Position numbers and translations under genes: made by a program. Positions 16,253 through 24,878 of a DNA stretch of 64,000 nt are shown in pieces (the first letter of the stretch is position 1; each line of letters starts with the position of its first letter). The notes beneath the pieces were generated by a model, which was not told the origin of the DNA, did not search any database, and worked only from the letters and a program-made list of their open reading frames with translations. Source of the stretch: Sulfidibacterium sp964549335 (GTDB lineage Bacteria > Bacteroidota > Bacteroidia > Bacteroidales > F082); contig CAZJUQ010000011.1 in NCBI GenBank assembly GCA_964549335.1, positions 1-64,000 on the forward strand, in the 5' to 3' direction.

Positions 16253-18292
16253 ATGAAAATATTTAAGAATACATGGTTGGCGCTGCTGCTGCCGGCGCTT
16301 TTTACATTTTATTTTATTAAAAATGGTGAAAAAAAGAGTTCTGAACCTTTTGACAAAATCAAGTTGGATACCCTTACCGATACATGGAAAATAATTCCCG
16401 GCAAAAAGGGTATTGTATGGAAAGTGGACAAACCGCATACCGACCATCTTGAATTTAGCGGACTTATGGTGTCGGCAATAATAAAATACGGAAACGACAG
16501 CAACGGGAATTTGATTTTACATAAAAAGATTGTTTGGCCCATGTTGCGAACAATCCCCAACGATACCCATGCAAGCCTTATACACGATTTCGGTACCGCA
16601 TTGAAAATTCCGCTTTTTGTTAACGGCAAACCGCTGGAAAACGAAAAACCATACGAAATAACTTTTACCGGAATACTTACACTGAAATCGCATGCCGGCA
16701 AAAATACCGATGTAGAGAGGGTGTTGTCGCCAAGTACCGACAAACCCGCAATCGTCGAAAAAATAACCGTTATCAACAAAGGAACCAATCCCATTGTATT
16801 AAGTGCCGGAAATCTCGATTATGAATTTACTACCCCCGGGGATAAAGGTGTTTACGGCGCTTACTTGATAAAAACTTATGCTGCCGGCATTGATAAAAAA
16901 GAGTTGAAACCCGGCGAAAGCGTTGTTTTTGACAAGATATACATTGCCACAAAAAAGGGTCAACATTTTGATATTGACGTGGAAAAAGAGATAGAAAAAC
17001 GCAAAATGTTTATTGACGAAGTAAACGGAAATCTTATTCTCGAAACCCCCGACGACAACCTCGATTTAATGTTTCAGTTTGCTAAATTGAGGGCTGTTGA
17101 AAGTATTTTTAAAACAAAAGGGGGATTAATGCACGGACCCGGGGGGAGCAGGTATTATGCAGCCATATGGGCAAACGATCAGGCCGAATATGTTAATCCG
17201 TTTTTCCCTTTTCTCGGCGTGGAAAACGGCAACAAGTCGGCAATAAACAGTTACAGGTTGTTTGCCCAATATATGAATGACGAGTACAAGCCTTTGCCGT
17301 CGTCTATAATTGCCGAAGGAACCGGCATTTGGAACGGAGCCGGCGACCGTGGCGATGCCGCTATGATTGCTTACGGAGCATCGCGTTTTGCACTGGCTTA
17401 CGGCGATAAAGATGTTGCCGGCAAACTCCTCCCTCTTATTGAATGGTGTTTGACATATTGCGAAAAAAACATGTTGCCCGAAGGTGTTATTGCCTCCGAT
17501 TGCGACGAGTTGGAATTCCGTTTCCCTGCGGGTAAAGCTAATCTGTCAACAAACATGCTGGCTTACGGGGCATATTTAAGTGCCGCCGACCTGCTCGATG
17601 CTCTGGGCGAGAATGGTGATTTGGCAAAAAAATACCGTCAACAAGCTTCGGAATTACGGCAAAATTGCGAAAAGTATTTCGGTGCAAACGTTCAAGGATT
17701 CGACACCTATAAATATTACGAGGGAAATACCCTTTTGCGTTCGTGGATATGTTTTCCGTTGACCATGGGTGTTTACGACAGAAAAAGGGAAACGATACGG
17801 GCATTGCTTTCTGGAAAATTGTGGAGCGAAAACGGCATTTTGACACGTTCGGGCGATTCCGTTTACTGGGACAGGGCTACACTTATCGCTTTAAGAGGCA
17901 TTTTAAAAGCAGGAGAAGTGAATGAAGGAATGAAATACTTCGAATATTATACACGAAAACGTCTGCTCGGAGACCACGTGCCGTATGCGGTGGAAGCCTG
18001 GCCCGAAGGTAACCAACGCCACCTTTCGGCCGAGAGCGGACTTTATGCGCGTACCGTTATCGAAGGATTGTTCGGTATTACTCCCACGGGATTCTCCTCG
18101 TTTACTTGTGCTCCGCGTTTGCCCGGCAATTGGAATTTTATGAAACTGAAAAACATAAAAGCATTTCAAAGATCATTCGATATTGAGGTGTCGCGCAACG
18201 GAAAAAATGAAACTATTGAAATTTTTGAAAACGGAAAACCCAAAGAAAAAATTGATTGGGACGGGAAAAATGAGGTGCAGGTAAACTTGTAA
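16253..18292 (+). CDS. Exported or membrane-anchored six-hairpin glycosidase-like protein
   Basis: A 679-residue protein with an N-terminal signal or anchor (TWLALLLPALFTFYFI after two lysines). Residues about 40-250 look like a beta-sandwich. Residues about 260-620 have the helical, aromatic-rich pattern of an alpha/alpha-toroid glycosidase: GGSRYYAAIWANDQAEYVNPF, AEGTGIWNGAGDRGDAAMIAYG, VYWDRATLIALRG and VEAWPEGNQRHLSAESGLYAR. A short beta domain follows. I cannot place it in a named GH family; GH78, GH95 and GH63-like clans share the architecture. It is 44 bases after gltS on the same strand, which suggests co-transcription, yet no substrate link to amino-acid use is evident. Confidence 0.7.
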   Translation: MKIFKNTWLALLLPALFTFYFIKNGEKKSSEPFDKIKLDTLTDTWKIIPGKKGIVWKVDKPHTDHLEFSGLMVSAIIKYGNDSNGNLILHKKIVWPMLRTIPNDTHASLIHDFGTALKIPLFVNGKPLENEKPYEITFTGILTLKSHAGKNTDVERVLSPSTDKPAIVEKITVINKGTNPIVLSAGNLDYEFTTPGDKGVYGAYLIKTYAAGIDKKELKPGESVVFDKIYIATKKGQHFDIDVEKEIEKRKMFIDEVNGNLILETPDDNLDLMFQFAKLRAVESIFKTKGGLMHGPGGSRYYAAIWANDQAEYVNPFFPFLGVENGNKSAINSYRLFAQYMNDEYKPLPSSIIAEGTGIWNGAGDRGDAAMIAYGASRFALAYGDKDVAGKLLPLIEWCLTYCEKNMLPEGVIASDCDELEFRFPAGKANLSTNMLAYGAYLSAADLLDALGENGDLAKKYRQQASELRQNCEKYFGANVQGFDTYKYYEGNTLLRSWICFPLTMGVYDRKRETIRALLSGKLWSENGILTRSGDSVYWDRATLIALRGILKAGEVNEGMKYFEYYTRKRLLGDHVPYAVEAWPEGNQRHLSAESGLYARTVIEGLFGITPTGFSSFTCAPRLPGNWNFMKLKNIKAFQRSFDIEVSRNGKNETIEIFENGKPKEKIDWDGKNEVQVNL

Positions 18293-18359
18293 CGGAACTA
18301 AAAATGAACTTGAAAGCACTCCTCAATAGATGTGAAAATTTGTGTTATTTCCCCGTACG

Positions 18360-18716
18360 TTATTTGTGAACGGTAAAATATTTCTCCTGGCGTTTTTTGT
18401 CTTTCCAACCGTCAATAAAGTGAATTACCGTTAATGCGGGAAAACGGAACATCATCTTCGGTCCCGAAAAACGCATGACATTTTTAATTGCTTCTTTGTT
18501 TTTTGCATTGTAACAATGTACCGTACAGTTACGGCACGTGGGTTTGTCGGGATGAAATTTGCATTTTTCAATGCGCTTGAATGTATATGACAACAAGTTG
18601 TTGCACTCTTCGCAAAGCTCGTTACCGGAGGTTCCGTGTTTGTGATGACAGTAAAGCTTTATCATCTCCTCCACTGTCTTCTTTTCCCTGATTACTCTTC
18701 CTTCTTCCTTTTTCAC
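18360..18716 (-). CDS. YgbA-like 'nitrous oxide-stimulated promoter' family protein
   Basis: A 118-residue cysteine-rich protein of the YgbA_NO family. The invariant pattern is visible: EEMIKLYCHHKHG, LCEECNNLLSYTFKRIEKCKFHPDKPTCRNCTVHCY, then MRFSGPKMMFRFP and HFIDGW. Seven or more cysteines and several histidines suggest metal or cluster binding. In enterobacteria a homologue is induced by nitric oxide; its biochemical role is unsettled. The start is GTG (complement 18714-18716). It stands alone, convergent with the glycosidase-like gene; the 170 bases upstream contain no other gene. Confidence 0.85.
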   Translation of the reverse strand: MKKEEGRVIREKKTVEEMIKLYCHHKHGTSGNELCEECNNLLSYTFKRIEKCKFHPDKPTCRNCTVHCYNAKNKEAIKNVMRFSGPKMMFRFPALTVIHFIDGWKDKKRQEKYFTVHK

Positions 18717-18887
18717 GCAATTAAGTATTGAAATGCAAAAATAAAAATTTTTTTATTGCAAAATGTTTTTTTAAAAAAAGAGCCCGTTACATTTTTTTTC
18801 GGGGCGTTTTCTGCGGTATGTTTTTTCAAAAGGGGAAAACTTCTCCGGGATGGCCGGAATGTTTTTTTAATGTTAATGCTTTAAATG

Positions 18888-19508
18888 TCAGGAAATTTTT
18901 CCAATGTAAAGGGCATTATCGTTTTGTCCTCTCAAAATCTCAAAGTTTTCGAAAAGGATTGCCATTTCGTTTTTGAAATTTTTTTGAAAATTTTTGAAAT
19001 CGCTGCGTTCGAGAGACTCGAGCAGCCGGACGGCAAACTGGCGATTATTGTAAAAGTCGTGAATAACAACTGTTTCGCGGGCAACACGTTTCATTTCGTT
19101 TATAACTATAGCCCGTTTGTTGCTTTTCATTCCGTGCAGAACGAATGTTGCGGTTACCATATCGAACGATTTATCTTCAAACATTGAAAGGTTTTGTCCG
19201 TTCTGCACAAAACAATCGATATTTTCCAATCTTTTTTTGGCAACACTAACCATCTTTTCCGAAAAATCGGCACCCGCTGCATATTTCAGGTTGTATTTGC
19301 TTAACGTCTTTATCCATGAACCTGTTCCGCACCCCACGTCCAAAACCGATTTCCCCTTGAGAGGATAATAGCCGTTCAGCAGTTGCGCCATCATCTCGAA
19401 ATCTTTTTCGGTTCCTTTGTCTATTAAATGATAAAACGGTGCAATGAGGTTGAAAATAAATTTTGCCCGTTTATCCTCGTCGTTTAAAAAGTAGTGTTTT
19501 ATTCCCAT
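18888..19508 (-). CDS. Class I SAM-dependent methyltransferase
   Basis: A 206-residue cytoplasmic methyltransferase of the UbiE/MenG-like Methyltransf_11 type. Motif I is clear (VLDVGCGTGSW near residue 56), followed by the acidic loop GADFSEKM, the NGQNLSMFEDKSFDMV motif and VLHGMKSNKRAIVINEMKRV. The N-terminal AKFIFNLIAPFYHLID resembles UbiE-like enzymes, but nothing nearby belongs to quinone synthesis, so the substrate is open. I used the ATG with complement 19506-19508, since homology-like sequence starts there; another ATG at 19562 would add 18 residues. Confidence 0.8.
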   Translation of the reverse strand: MGIKHYFLNDEDKRAKFIFNLIAPFYHLIDKGTEKDFEMMAQLLNGYYPLKGKSVLDVGCGTGSWIKTLSKYNLKYAAGADFSEKMVSVAKKRLENIDCFVQNGQNLSMFEDKSFDMVTATFVLHGMKSNKRAIVINEMKRVARETVVIHDFYNNRQFAVRLLESLERSDFKNFQKNFKNEMAILFENFEILRGQNDNALYIGKIS

Positions 19509-19731
19509 GAGTGCAAAATTAACCCTTTTTTGATGCGGTGAAAAAGCTCTTTTGGCAAGCATTTAAGTAATTCACTTAATTTTTCTTTTTTTATCAATTT
19601 ATAATAATTCAAAATACTTTCGTAAACCAAATTCTTTAATAAAAAAAGATTAAAATATAGCGGTTAAAAAATAACATTAAGCGGTGACATTCAGGTATTT
19701 AGATATGTTGTCTTTTGCTTGTTAATTTTGT

Positions 19732-19745
19732 AGTTAACCGGTTAA
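19732..19745. promoter_or_regulatory. 14-bp palindrome GTTAACCGGTTAAC
   Basis: A perfect inverted repeat with no spacer, lying directly downstream of the upper -7-like box (19723-19730) and about 125 bases before the operon's first start codon. Position and symmetry suggest a repressor or activator site for the operon. Confidence 0.4.
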
Positions 19746-19823
19746 CAGTCATATAATTATTTAAATCAAAAACAAATTACCGTATCATATGTAAAAAAGC
19801 ACAATATTTCATATCAAATTGAA

Positions 19824-19831
19824 TATTTTTG
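19824..19831 (+). promoter_or_regulatory. -7 box (TATTTTTG) for the MBX-like operon
   Basis: A perfect TAnnTTTG match placed so that transcription would begin about 33 bases before the ATG at 19871. No good -33 element is visible. Confidence 0.45.
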
Positions 19832-19870
19832 CGCAATATTTTAATAAAGGCAAATCAAAAAACGTACGTT

Positions 19871-20869
19871 ATGGACTTATCAGTCAGTTATTTAGGTTTA
19901 AAAATAAAGAATCCGGTAGTGGTAGGCAGTTCAGGGATAACCTCCAATATCGAGAATCTCAAAAAAATTCAGGAGAGCGGTGCCGGAGCCGTTGTGCTGA
20001 AATCGATTTTTGAAGAGGAGATTTATCATGAATACAGGAGCATTCTTGAGAAAGAGCAGCAAGAAAACACTCCCGATTACGAATATCTCGATTACTACGA
20101 TTACAAAATAAAAGACGACAACGTAAAGAAATATCTTTCGCTTATCGAGGCCGCCAAAAAGGAGTTGGATATTCCTGTAATTGCAAGTTACAATTGTGTA
20201 AGCGATTGGGAATGGACCTTTTTTGCGAAAAAGTTGGAAGAAGCCGGAGCCGATGCCATTGAAGTAAATATGTTTATGCTTGCGTCCGATTTTTCAAAAA
20301 CATGCGAAAACGTGGAGGACACCTATTTGAAACAGATAGAGAAAATCCGCAGCAGCGTAAAGATACCGGTATCGGTAAAACTGAGTTACTATTATGCCGA
20401 TTTGGCATCGTTTGTAAAACGGGTTTCGGAGACCGGAGTGGACGGAATAGTGTTGTTCAACAGGTTTTTTCATCCCGATTTCGACATTGATAAATTCGAA
20501 GTTGTTCCGAGCAACATATTGAGCCAGCCCTCCGATTTGGCTATTTCGCTGCGTTGGATATCCATACTTTCGGGGCGTGTTGATTGCGGTTTGATAGCTT
20601 CCACCGGTGTTCACGACGGTGCCTCTGTAATAAAAGAGATTTTGGCGGGTGCCGATGCCGTACAAACCGTTTCGACACTTTACAAAAACGGAATAGGTTA
20701 CGTTTCGCAAATGTTGGACGACTTAAAAACCTGGATGGAAAAACACAATTTTGAAAAAATTGACGATTTCAAAGGGAAAATGAGTCAGGTTAACAGTCCC
20801 AACCCCGCCGAATACGAAAGGGTGCAATTTATGCGCTATTTCGAAAGTAAAAAATATGAACTTGATTAA
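19871..20869 (+). CDS. Dihydroorotate dehydrogenase-like flavoprotein
   Basis: A 332-residue TIM-barrel flavoprotein of the PyrD class 1-like family, which binds FMN. Features are LGLKIKNPVVVGSSGIT at the start, GAGAVVLKSIF, ASYNCVSDWEWT, VNMFML, VSVKLSYYYADL, and the phosphate-binding end IASTGVHDGASVIKEILAGADAVQ. It lacks an accompanying pyrK and other pyrimidine genes, and the substrate-side residues differ from true PyrD, so orotate formation is doubtful. The ATG at 19871 fits the family N-terminus; an upstream in-frame ATG at 19829 does not. It ends 19 bases before mnhE and is probably part of the same operon, possibly as a redox partner of the complex. Confidence 0.82.
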   Translation: MDLSVSYLGLKIKNPVVVGSSGITSNIENLKKIQESGAGAVVLKSIFEEEIYHEYRSILEKEQQENTPDYEYLDYYDYKIKDDNVKKYLSLIEAAKKELDIPVIASYNCVSDWEWTFFAKKLEEAGADAIEVNMFMLASDFSKTCENVEDTYLKQIEKIRSSVKIPVSVKLSYYYADLASFVKRVSETGVDGIVLFNRFFHPDFDIDKFEVVPSNILSQPSDLAISLRWISILSGRVDCGLIASTGVHDGASVIKEILAGADAVQTVSTLYKNGIGYVSQMLDDLKTWMEKHNFEKIDDFKGKMSQVNSPNPAEYERVQFMRYFESKKYELD

Positions 20870-20888
20870 TAACAAAAAACAGATAATT

Positions 20889-21401
20889 ATGCCTCCGTTA
20901 ACATTAAGTCAAAAATTAGGACGGTTTTTTGTCAACTGGGTGTTGCTGATGTTGGTGTGGCTTGCCTTTACCAGCACATTGGCTACTCACGAAGTTTTGA
21001 TAGGATTGTTGACATCGGGAATAATCTCGGCACTTTCCATAAGTATGTTTACCTGTTGTACGATAAGCATATTTAATCCCGTAAAGATATTTTACATGCT
21101 GTGGTATTTTGTGGTATTTTTATGGGCTTTGTTAAAAGCCAATCTCGATGTTGCCAAAAGGGTGATTTCCCCGTCGTTGCCAATCAATCCGGGAATTGTA
21201 AAGTTCAAAACCAAATTGAAGACCAATTATTCGAAAATGGTTTTGGCAAACAGCATAACCCTTACACCCGGTACCTTATCGGTGGATATCGTTGACGACA
21301 CGTTTTATATCCATTGGATTGACGTATCGACAACCGATCCCGAAAAAGCGTTTAACGAAATTGCCGAAAGTTTTGAAAAAATTCTCTTAAAAATTTTCTA
21401 A
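20889..21401 (+). CDS. mnhE: MrpE/MnhE-like subunit of MBX-type complex
   Basis: A 170-residue membrane protein homologous to Mrp Na+/H+ antiporter subunit E (MbxA/MbhA position). It has two or three N-terminal hydrophobic helices, then the conserved SPSLPINPGIVKFKTKLKT segment and SITLTPGTLSVDIVDDTFYIHWIDV, the family signature. I chose the ATG at 20889 (MPPLTLSQKLG); a frame from 20856 overlaps the previous gene. It heads the Mrp part of the operon and is 2 bases from mnhF. Confidence 0.88.
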   Translation: MPPLTLSQKLGRFFVNWVLLMLVWLAFTSTLATHEVLIGLLTSGIISALSISMFTCCTISIFNPVKIFYMLWYFVVFLWALLKANLDVAKRVISPSLPINPGIVKFKTKLKTNYSKMVLANSITLTPGTLSVDIVDDTFYIHWIDVSTTDPEKAFNEIAESFEKILLKIF

Positions 21402-21403
21402 TC

Positions 21404-21661
21404 ATGACATACATTATATACATAGCATTTATTTTTATGGCACTGGGGCTTGTTTTTGCAGCCATCAGGTTTGTAAAAGGTCCTACGGCGGGCGACCGTA
21501 CCGTTGCTTTGGATACCATTACCACAATAGGTGTTTCGGGGCTTACTTTGTTGGCCTATGTTTTTCAGCGTTTTATTTACGTTGACGTGGCACTTGTATA
21601 TGCGGTATTGGGTTTTATTGGAGTAATAGTAATAGCAAGATATTTGGAGGGCGCCTTATGA
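21404..21661 (+). CDS. mnhF: MrpF/MnhF-like subunit
   Basis: An 85-residue, three-helix membrane protein of the MrpF family (MbxB position), with the GPTAGDRTVALDTITTIGV motif in the first cytoplasmic loop and ALVYAVLGFIGVIVIARYLE at the end. Its stop overlaps the start of mnhG by four bases (ATGA-type), a sign of translational coupling. Helps form the ion-translocating part of the complex. Confidence 0.9.
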   Translation: MTYIIYIAFIFMALGLVFAAIRFVKGPTAGDRTVALDTITTIGVSGLTLLAYVFQRFIYVDVALVYAVLGFIGVIVIARYLEGAL

Positions 21662-22020
21662 GTATTATGGAAATTATCGGCGGCATATTGCTGCTTATAG
21701 GAAGCATATTTTTGTTCCTCGGCGGTTTGGGCATATTCCGTATGCCCGATGTTTACAACCGTTTGCAGGCGGGTACAAAAGCAACCACCCTGGGAGGCAT
21801 GAGCCTTATCCTCGGTGTGGGATTCTTGGAACCTTCGTGGATTTTCAAGACTTTGATAATTATTATCTTCATTGCCTATTCTAACCCGATAAGTTCGCAT
21901 GCATTGGCTCGTGCCATGTACCGCCGCGGACATCTGCCTTTGATAAAAGGAGGATACAAAAAAGAGATGGATGCTTACAGTGAAGTTGAACAACCCCAAA
22001 AAGAGGAGGTGAAATCATGA
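21658..22020 (+). CDS. mnhG: MrpG/MnhG-like subunit
   Basis: A 120-residue membrane protein of the MrpG family (MbxC position). The hallmark LGGLGIFRMPDVYNRLQAGTKATTLG is present, followed by two more helices and ISSHALARAMYR. It overlaps both neighbours by four bases. Confidence 0.9.
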   Translation: MSIMEIIGGILLLIGSIFLFLGGLGIFRMPDVYNRLQAGTKATTLGGMSLILGVGFLEPSWIFKTLIIIIFIAYSNPISSHALARAMYRRGHLPLIKGGYKKEMDAYSEVEQPQKEEVKS

Positions 22021-22295
22021 TATATTTCATTTTGATAATTTTTCTTTTATTGTTGATGATAGGAGCTGCAATTTACGCGGTAAATCAAAAAGATTTGCTT
22101 TATGCCGTTATTGCTACCGGTATTATCAGCCTAATTCTTTCCATATTGTTTTATCTGCTTCAAGCCCCTGACGTAGCTCTTACCGAAGCGGCTATCGGTG
22201 TGGCGTTAACAACAATTATTTTCATTATTACCATTCGCAACACGGTTCGTTACGAAGAGGAAGAAAAAACAAAGTTTAAATCGGAAGTAAAATGA
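22017..22295 (+). CDS. DUF4040 (MrpA C-terminal/MbhD-like) subunit
   Basis: A 92-residue three-helix protein corresponding to the DUF4040 piece of the large MrpA subunit (MbhD/MbxD in archaeal complexes). The conserved QKDLLYAVIATGIISLILSILFYLLQAPDVALTEAAIG segment includes the acidic residues of this module. Four-base overlaps with both neighbours. In MBH/MBX complexes this unit lines the sodium path. Confidence 0.87.
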   Translation: MIYFILIIFLLLLMIGAAIYAVNQKDLLYAVIATGIISLILSILFYLLQAPDVALTEAAIGVALTTIIFIITIRNTVRYEEEEKTKFKSEVK

Positions 22296-23008
22296 AAAAA
22301 GTATTAATAATATTGTTATTGGCCGTTGTCGGATACTTTACCGCCTCTACGTTTTTCGATATTGGTTTTGGTCAACAGCCTTTTGTCGAAGGCGTTAAAC
22401 CGGTAAAGGATGTCTATCTCGACAAAACGGTAAGCACTTTGAAAGTTGCAAATACCGTTACAAGTATTGTGGTTAATTTCAGAGGCTTCGATACTCTCGG
22501 TGAAGTTACGGTACTCTTTTTGGCGGTAACGGCACTTGGAAGTATTTTGTATAAAAAACGTCACCAGGTTGGAGAACGTTCGGTATTGTTCTCGGCAAGT
22601 AAAATAGTTACTTCGGGTTCAAAACTGCTGTTCCCCGCTATTGTTCTTCTGGGTGCATATGTATTTATTCACGGTCATTTGTCACCCGGAGGTGGTTTTC
22701 AGGGCGGAGTTATTATTGCAACCGGTTTTCTTTTGATGCTTCTGGCATACGAAAACTTCTCCGTGGGACACACCGGACTTTCCATTATCGAGTCTTTGGC
22801 AGGTATTACATTTGCCGGCGTAGGTTTGTTGGGAATGATAAACGGGGGAACTTTCCTCGAGAATTTCTTGCCTACGGGAGTGTTGAACGACCTGTTCAGC
22901 GGCGGAGTAATACCTATAATTTATATTGCCGTGGGTTTTAAAGTTACAGCCGAACTTACGGGTGTCATTTATACCGTTTTACACGAGAAAGGAGAAAGCA
23001 ATGGATAA
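22292..23008 (+). CDS. MrpB-domain subunit (MbhE+MbhF-like fusion)
   Basis: A 238-residue membrane protein. Residues about 1-90 match the MbhE-like end of MrpA (VVNFRGFDTLGEVTVLFLAVTAL), and residues about 100-235 match the MnhB/MrpB domain (LGAYVFIHGHLSPGGGFQGGVIIATGFLLMLLAYE, then FLPTGVLNDLFSGGVIPIIYIAVGFKV). The fusion of the two units in one chain corresponds to the MbxF position of the 13-subunit MBX type. It overlaps the mnhC start by eight bases. Confidence 0.87.
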   Translation: MKKVLIILLLAVVGYFTASTFFDIGFGQQPFVEGVKPVKDVYLDKTVSTLKVANTVTSIVVNFRGFDTLGEVTVLFLAVTALGSILYKKRHQVGERSVLFSASKIVTSGSKLLFPAIVLLGAYVFIHGHLSPGGGFQGGVIIATGFLLMLLAYENFSVGHTGLSIIESLAGITFAGVGLLGMINGGTFLENFLPTGVLNDLFSGGVIPIIYIAVGFKVTAELTGVIYTVLHEKGESNG

Positions 23009-23378
23009 TACGTTATTTGAATATTTGGATTATGCCGTTTACGGTACCGCTATCCTGGTAATGGCCATAGGACTTTACGGTGCCCTGGTGAAAAAGTCGT
23101 TGTTGAAGATTGTTATCGGATTGTCCATAATCGATTCGGGACTTAATTTTTTGATAGTTGCACTTAATTATTACAAGGGTGGTACGGCACCTATATTTTC
23201 GCAAGGTTATCTCGATGGTTCGACAAAACTTATGGTTGACCCGGTTCCACAGGCGTTGGTACTAACGGCTATTGTTATCGGATTTGGAGTTACGGCGGTG
23301 GCTCTGTCGCTCGTTATCCGTTTATACAGACATCATCATACGTTGAATATTGATCAAATAAAAGATTTAAAATGGTAG
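23001..23378 (+). CDS. mnhC: MrpC/MnhC-like (NuoK-like) subunit
   Basis: A 125-residue three-helix protein homologous to MrpC and NuoK (MbxG position), with LIVALNYYKGGTAPI and DPVPQALVLTAIVIGFGVTAVALSL, the characteristic acidic and proline-bearing helices. The start ATG at 23001 has a GGAG seven bases upstream inside the preceding gene. It overlaps the next gene by seven bases. Confidence 0.9.
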   Translation: MDNTLFEYLDYAVYGTAILVMAIGLYGALVKKSLLKIVIGLSIIDSGLNFLIVALNYYKGGTAPIFSQGYLDGSTKLMVDPVPQALVLTAIVIGFGVTAVALSLVIRLYRHHHTLNIDQIKDLKW

Positions 23379-24856
23379 GAACTCCGGTATTATTTGTAGC
23401 AATTCCCCTTATGGCGGCTTTTTTGATACCGCTACTCGGGATGATATGGAAAGAACTGGTCAGAATTGTACCGGGATTGGTACTAATTTATTTACTGATT
23501 CTGGCTGTAAACCTTTTGAATTATGTTATGGTTCACGGTCCTATTGTTGAAGTTATTGCCGGTTGGGCCCCGCCCATAGGCATCAACCTGGTATTTAGCA
23601 CCTTCTCGGGATTTCTGGTAACCCTCATGGTCTTTCTCGGACTCCTGATTTGGTTGTACAGTTACCGTTTTAAAAGGAATGTGGACTACGAACCCGCAAA
23701 GAAATATTTCCTTTTACTTATGATGTTAATTACCGGTTCGGTGGGCATTGTACTTACGGGCGATATTTTCAATATGTTCGTATTTATCGAAATCACCGGA
23801 ATATCGGGTTATGCGCTAACGGCTTTTTATACCGGTCGTAACAGTGCGGAAGCCTCTTTCAAATACATATTTCTCGGGTCGTTGGCATCGGCGTTTTTGC
23901 TTCTTGCCATTATGATTATTTATTCGCAATTGGGCACTTTGAATATGGCCGACATTGCTTCCAAAATACATTTGATGAAACCCGGCTATAAAATAGCATC
24001 GATGATATTTTTTATTACAGCTCTTGGAATAGAGGCTGAGATTTTCCCCCTAAACGGGTGGGCACCCGATGCATACAGCGAAGCCCCGGGGCCTGTCGGT
24101 GCAGCTTTTGCCGGTATTGTGGTTAAGGCTTCCGTTTATGCCATAATACGTTATACATATACCATTTTCGACCTCACGGGAACCTACGACTTGCTTATTA
24201 TTCTCGGTATGATTACCCTTATTATTGCCGAAGTGTTGGCTATTCGTCAGGAAAAACTGAAACGTATGCTGGCCTATTCAAGTATAGGTCAAATGGGTCT
24301 TGTTTTCGTTGCTTTCGGATTTGGTACCGAAGAGGGTGTTTTTGCCGCTCTGTTTCTGATGTTTAATCATGCAATTATAAAGTCGTTACTTTTCTTTTCG
24401 GGAAGCTATCTCGTTTATAATTCAAAAGAGAAATATATACGCGAAACCAACGGCATGGCAAAATATCTGCCACTGACATCATTTCTTTTTGCCCTCGGCG
24501 CCTTTTCCATTGTAGGATTGCCGCCTTTTGCCGGATTTTGGAGCAAACTTGCCGTACTTACCGCAGCAGCCGACAGCAATATGATTCTTATTATGACTCT
24601 TGTACTTATGGTTAGTGTGGTTGAACTGGTGTATTACATGAGAGTGGTAAACAGGGTTTATTTCTTTAAAAAAGATGAAAACATGGAAACCACGCGTCCC
24701 ACTTACAATGGTATGTTGGCAATGTTGGTGCTCGGTGCAATAATTATTGTTATAGGGTTTTATCCCGATGCAGTTACGGGAATATTGCACAAAGCTTCTG
24801 CCGAACTTATGGATAAAAGTCATTACATAAAAGAGGTATTAACACTCAATAAGTAA
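23372..24856 (+). CDS. First proton-channel subunit (MrpD/NuoN-like, MbxH)
   Basis: A 494-residue polytopic antiporter-like protein of the NuoL/M/N and MrpD superfamily, which couples redox change to ion pumping. Typical elements are the acidic TM5 region (TGDIFNMFVFIEITGISGYAL), the broken-helix lysine segment LPLNGW-like IFPLNGWAPDAYSEAPGPVGAAF, RMLAYSSIGQMG and the FSIVGLPPFAGFWSKL loop. It is the first of two such subunits in the operon. Confidence 0.9.
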   Translation: MVGTPVLFVAIPLMAAFLIPLLGMIWKELVRIVPGLVLIYLLILAVNLLNYVMVHGPIVEVIAGWAPPIGINLVFSTFSGFLVTLMVFLGLLIWLYSYRFKRNVDYEPAKKYFLLLMMLITGSVGIVLTGDIFNMFVFIEITGISGYALTAFYTGRNSAEASFKYIFLGSLASAFLLLAIMIIYSQLGTLNMADIASKIHLMKPGYKIASMIFFITALGIEAEIFPLNGWAPDAYSEAPGPVGAAFAGIVVKASVYAIIRYTYTIFDLTGTYDLLIILGMITLIIAEVLAIRQEKLKRMLAYSSIGQMGLVFVAFGFGTEEGVFAALFLMFNHAIIKSLLFFSGSYLVYNSKEKYIRETNGMAKYLPLTSFLFALGAFSIVGLPPFAGFWSKLAVLTAAADSNMILIMTLVLMVSVVELVYYMRVVNRVYFFKKDENMETTRPTYNGMLAMLVLGAIIIVIGFYPDAVTGILHKASAELMDKSHYIKEVLTLNK

Positions 24857-24878
24857 CCCTCAAAAACTGAAAAAAGAT

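Larger units (their letters stand above)
19563..19870. other. Upstream region of the MBX-like operon, no gene
   Basis: These 308 AT-rich bases lie between the divergent methyltransferase and the first gene of the large operon. They hold two perfect TAnnTTTG boxes on the plus strand (19723-19730 and 19824-19831), which may be tandem promoters. A GTTAACCGGTTAAC palindrome lies at about 19732-19745 and could be an operator. I see no RNA gene. Confidence 0.55.
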
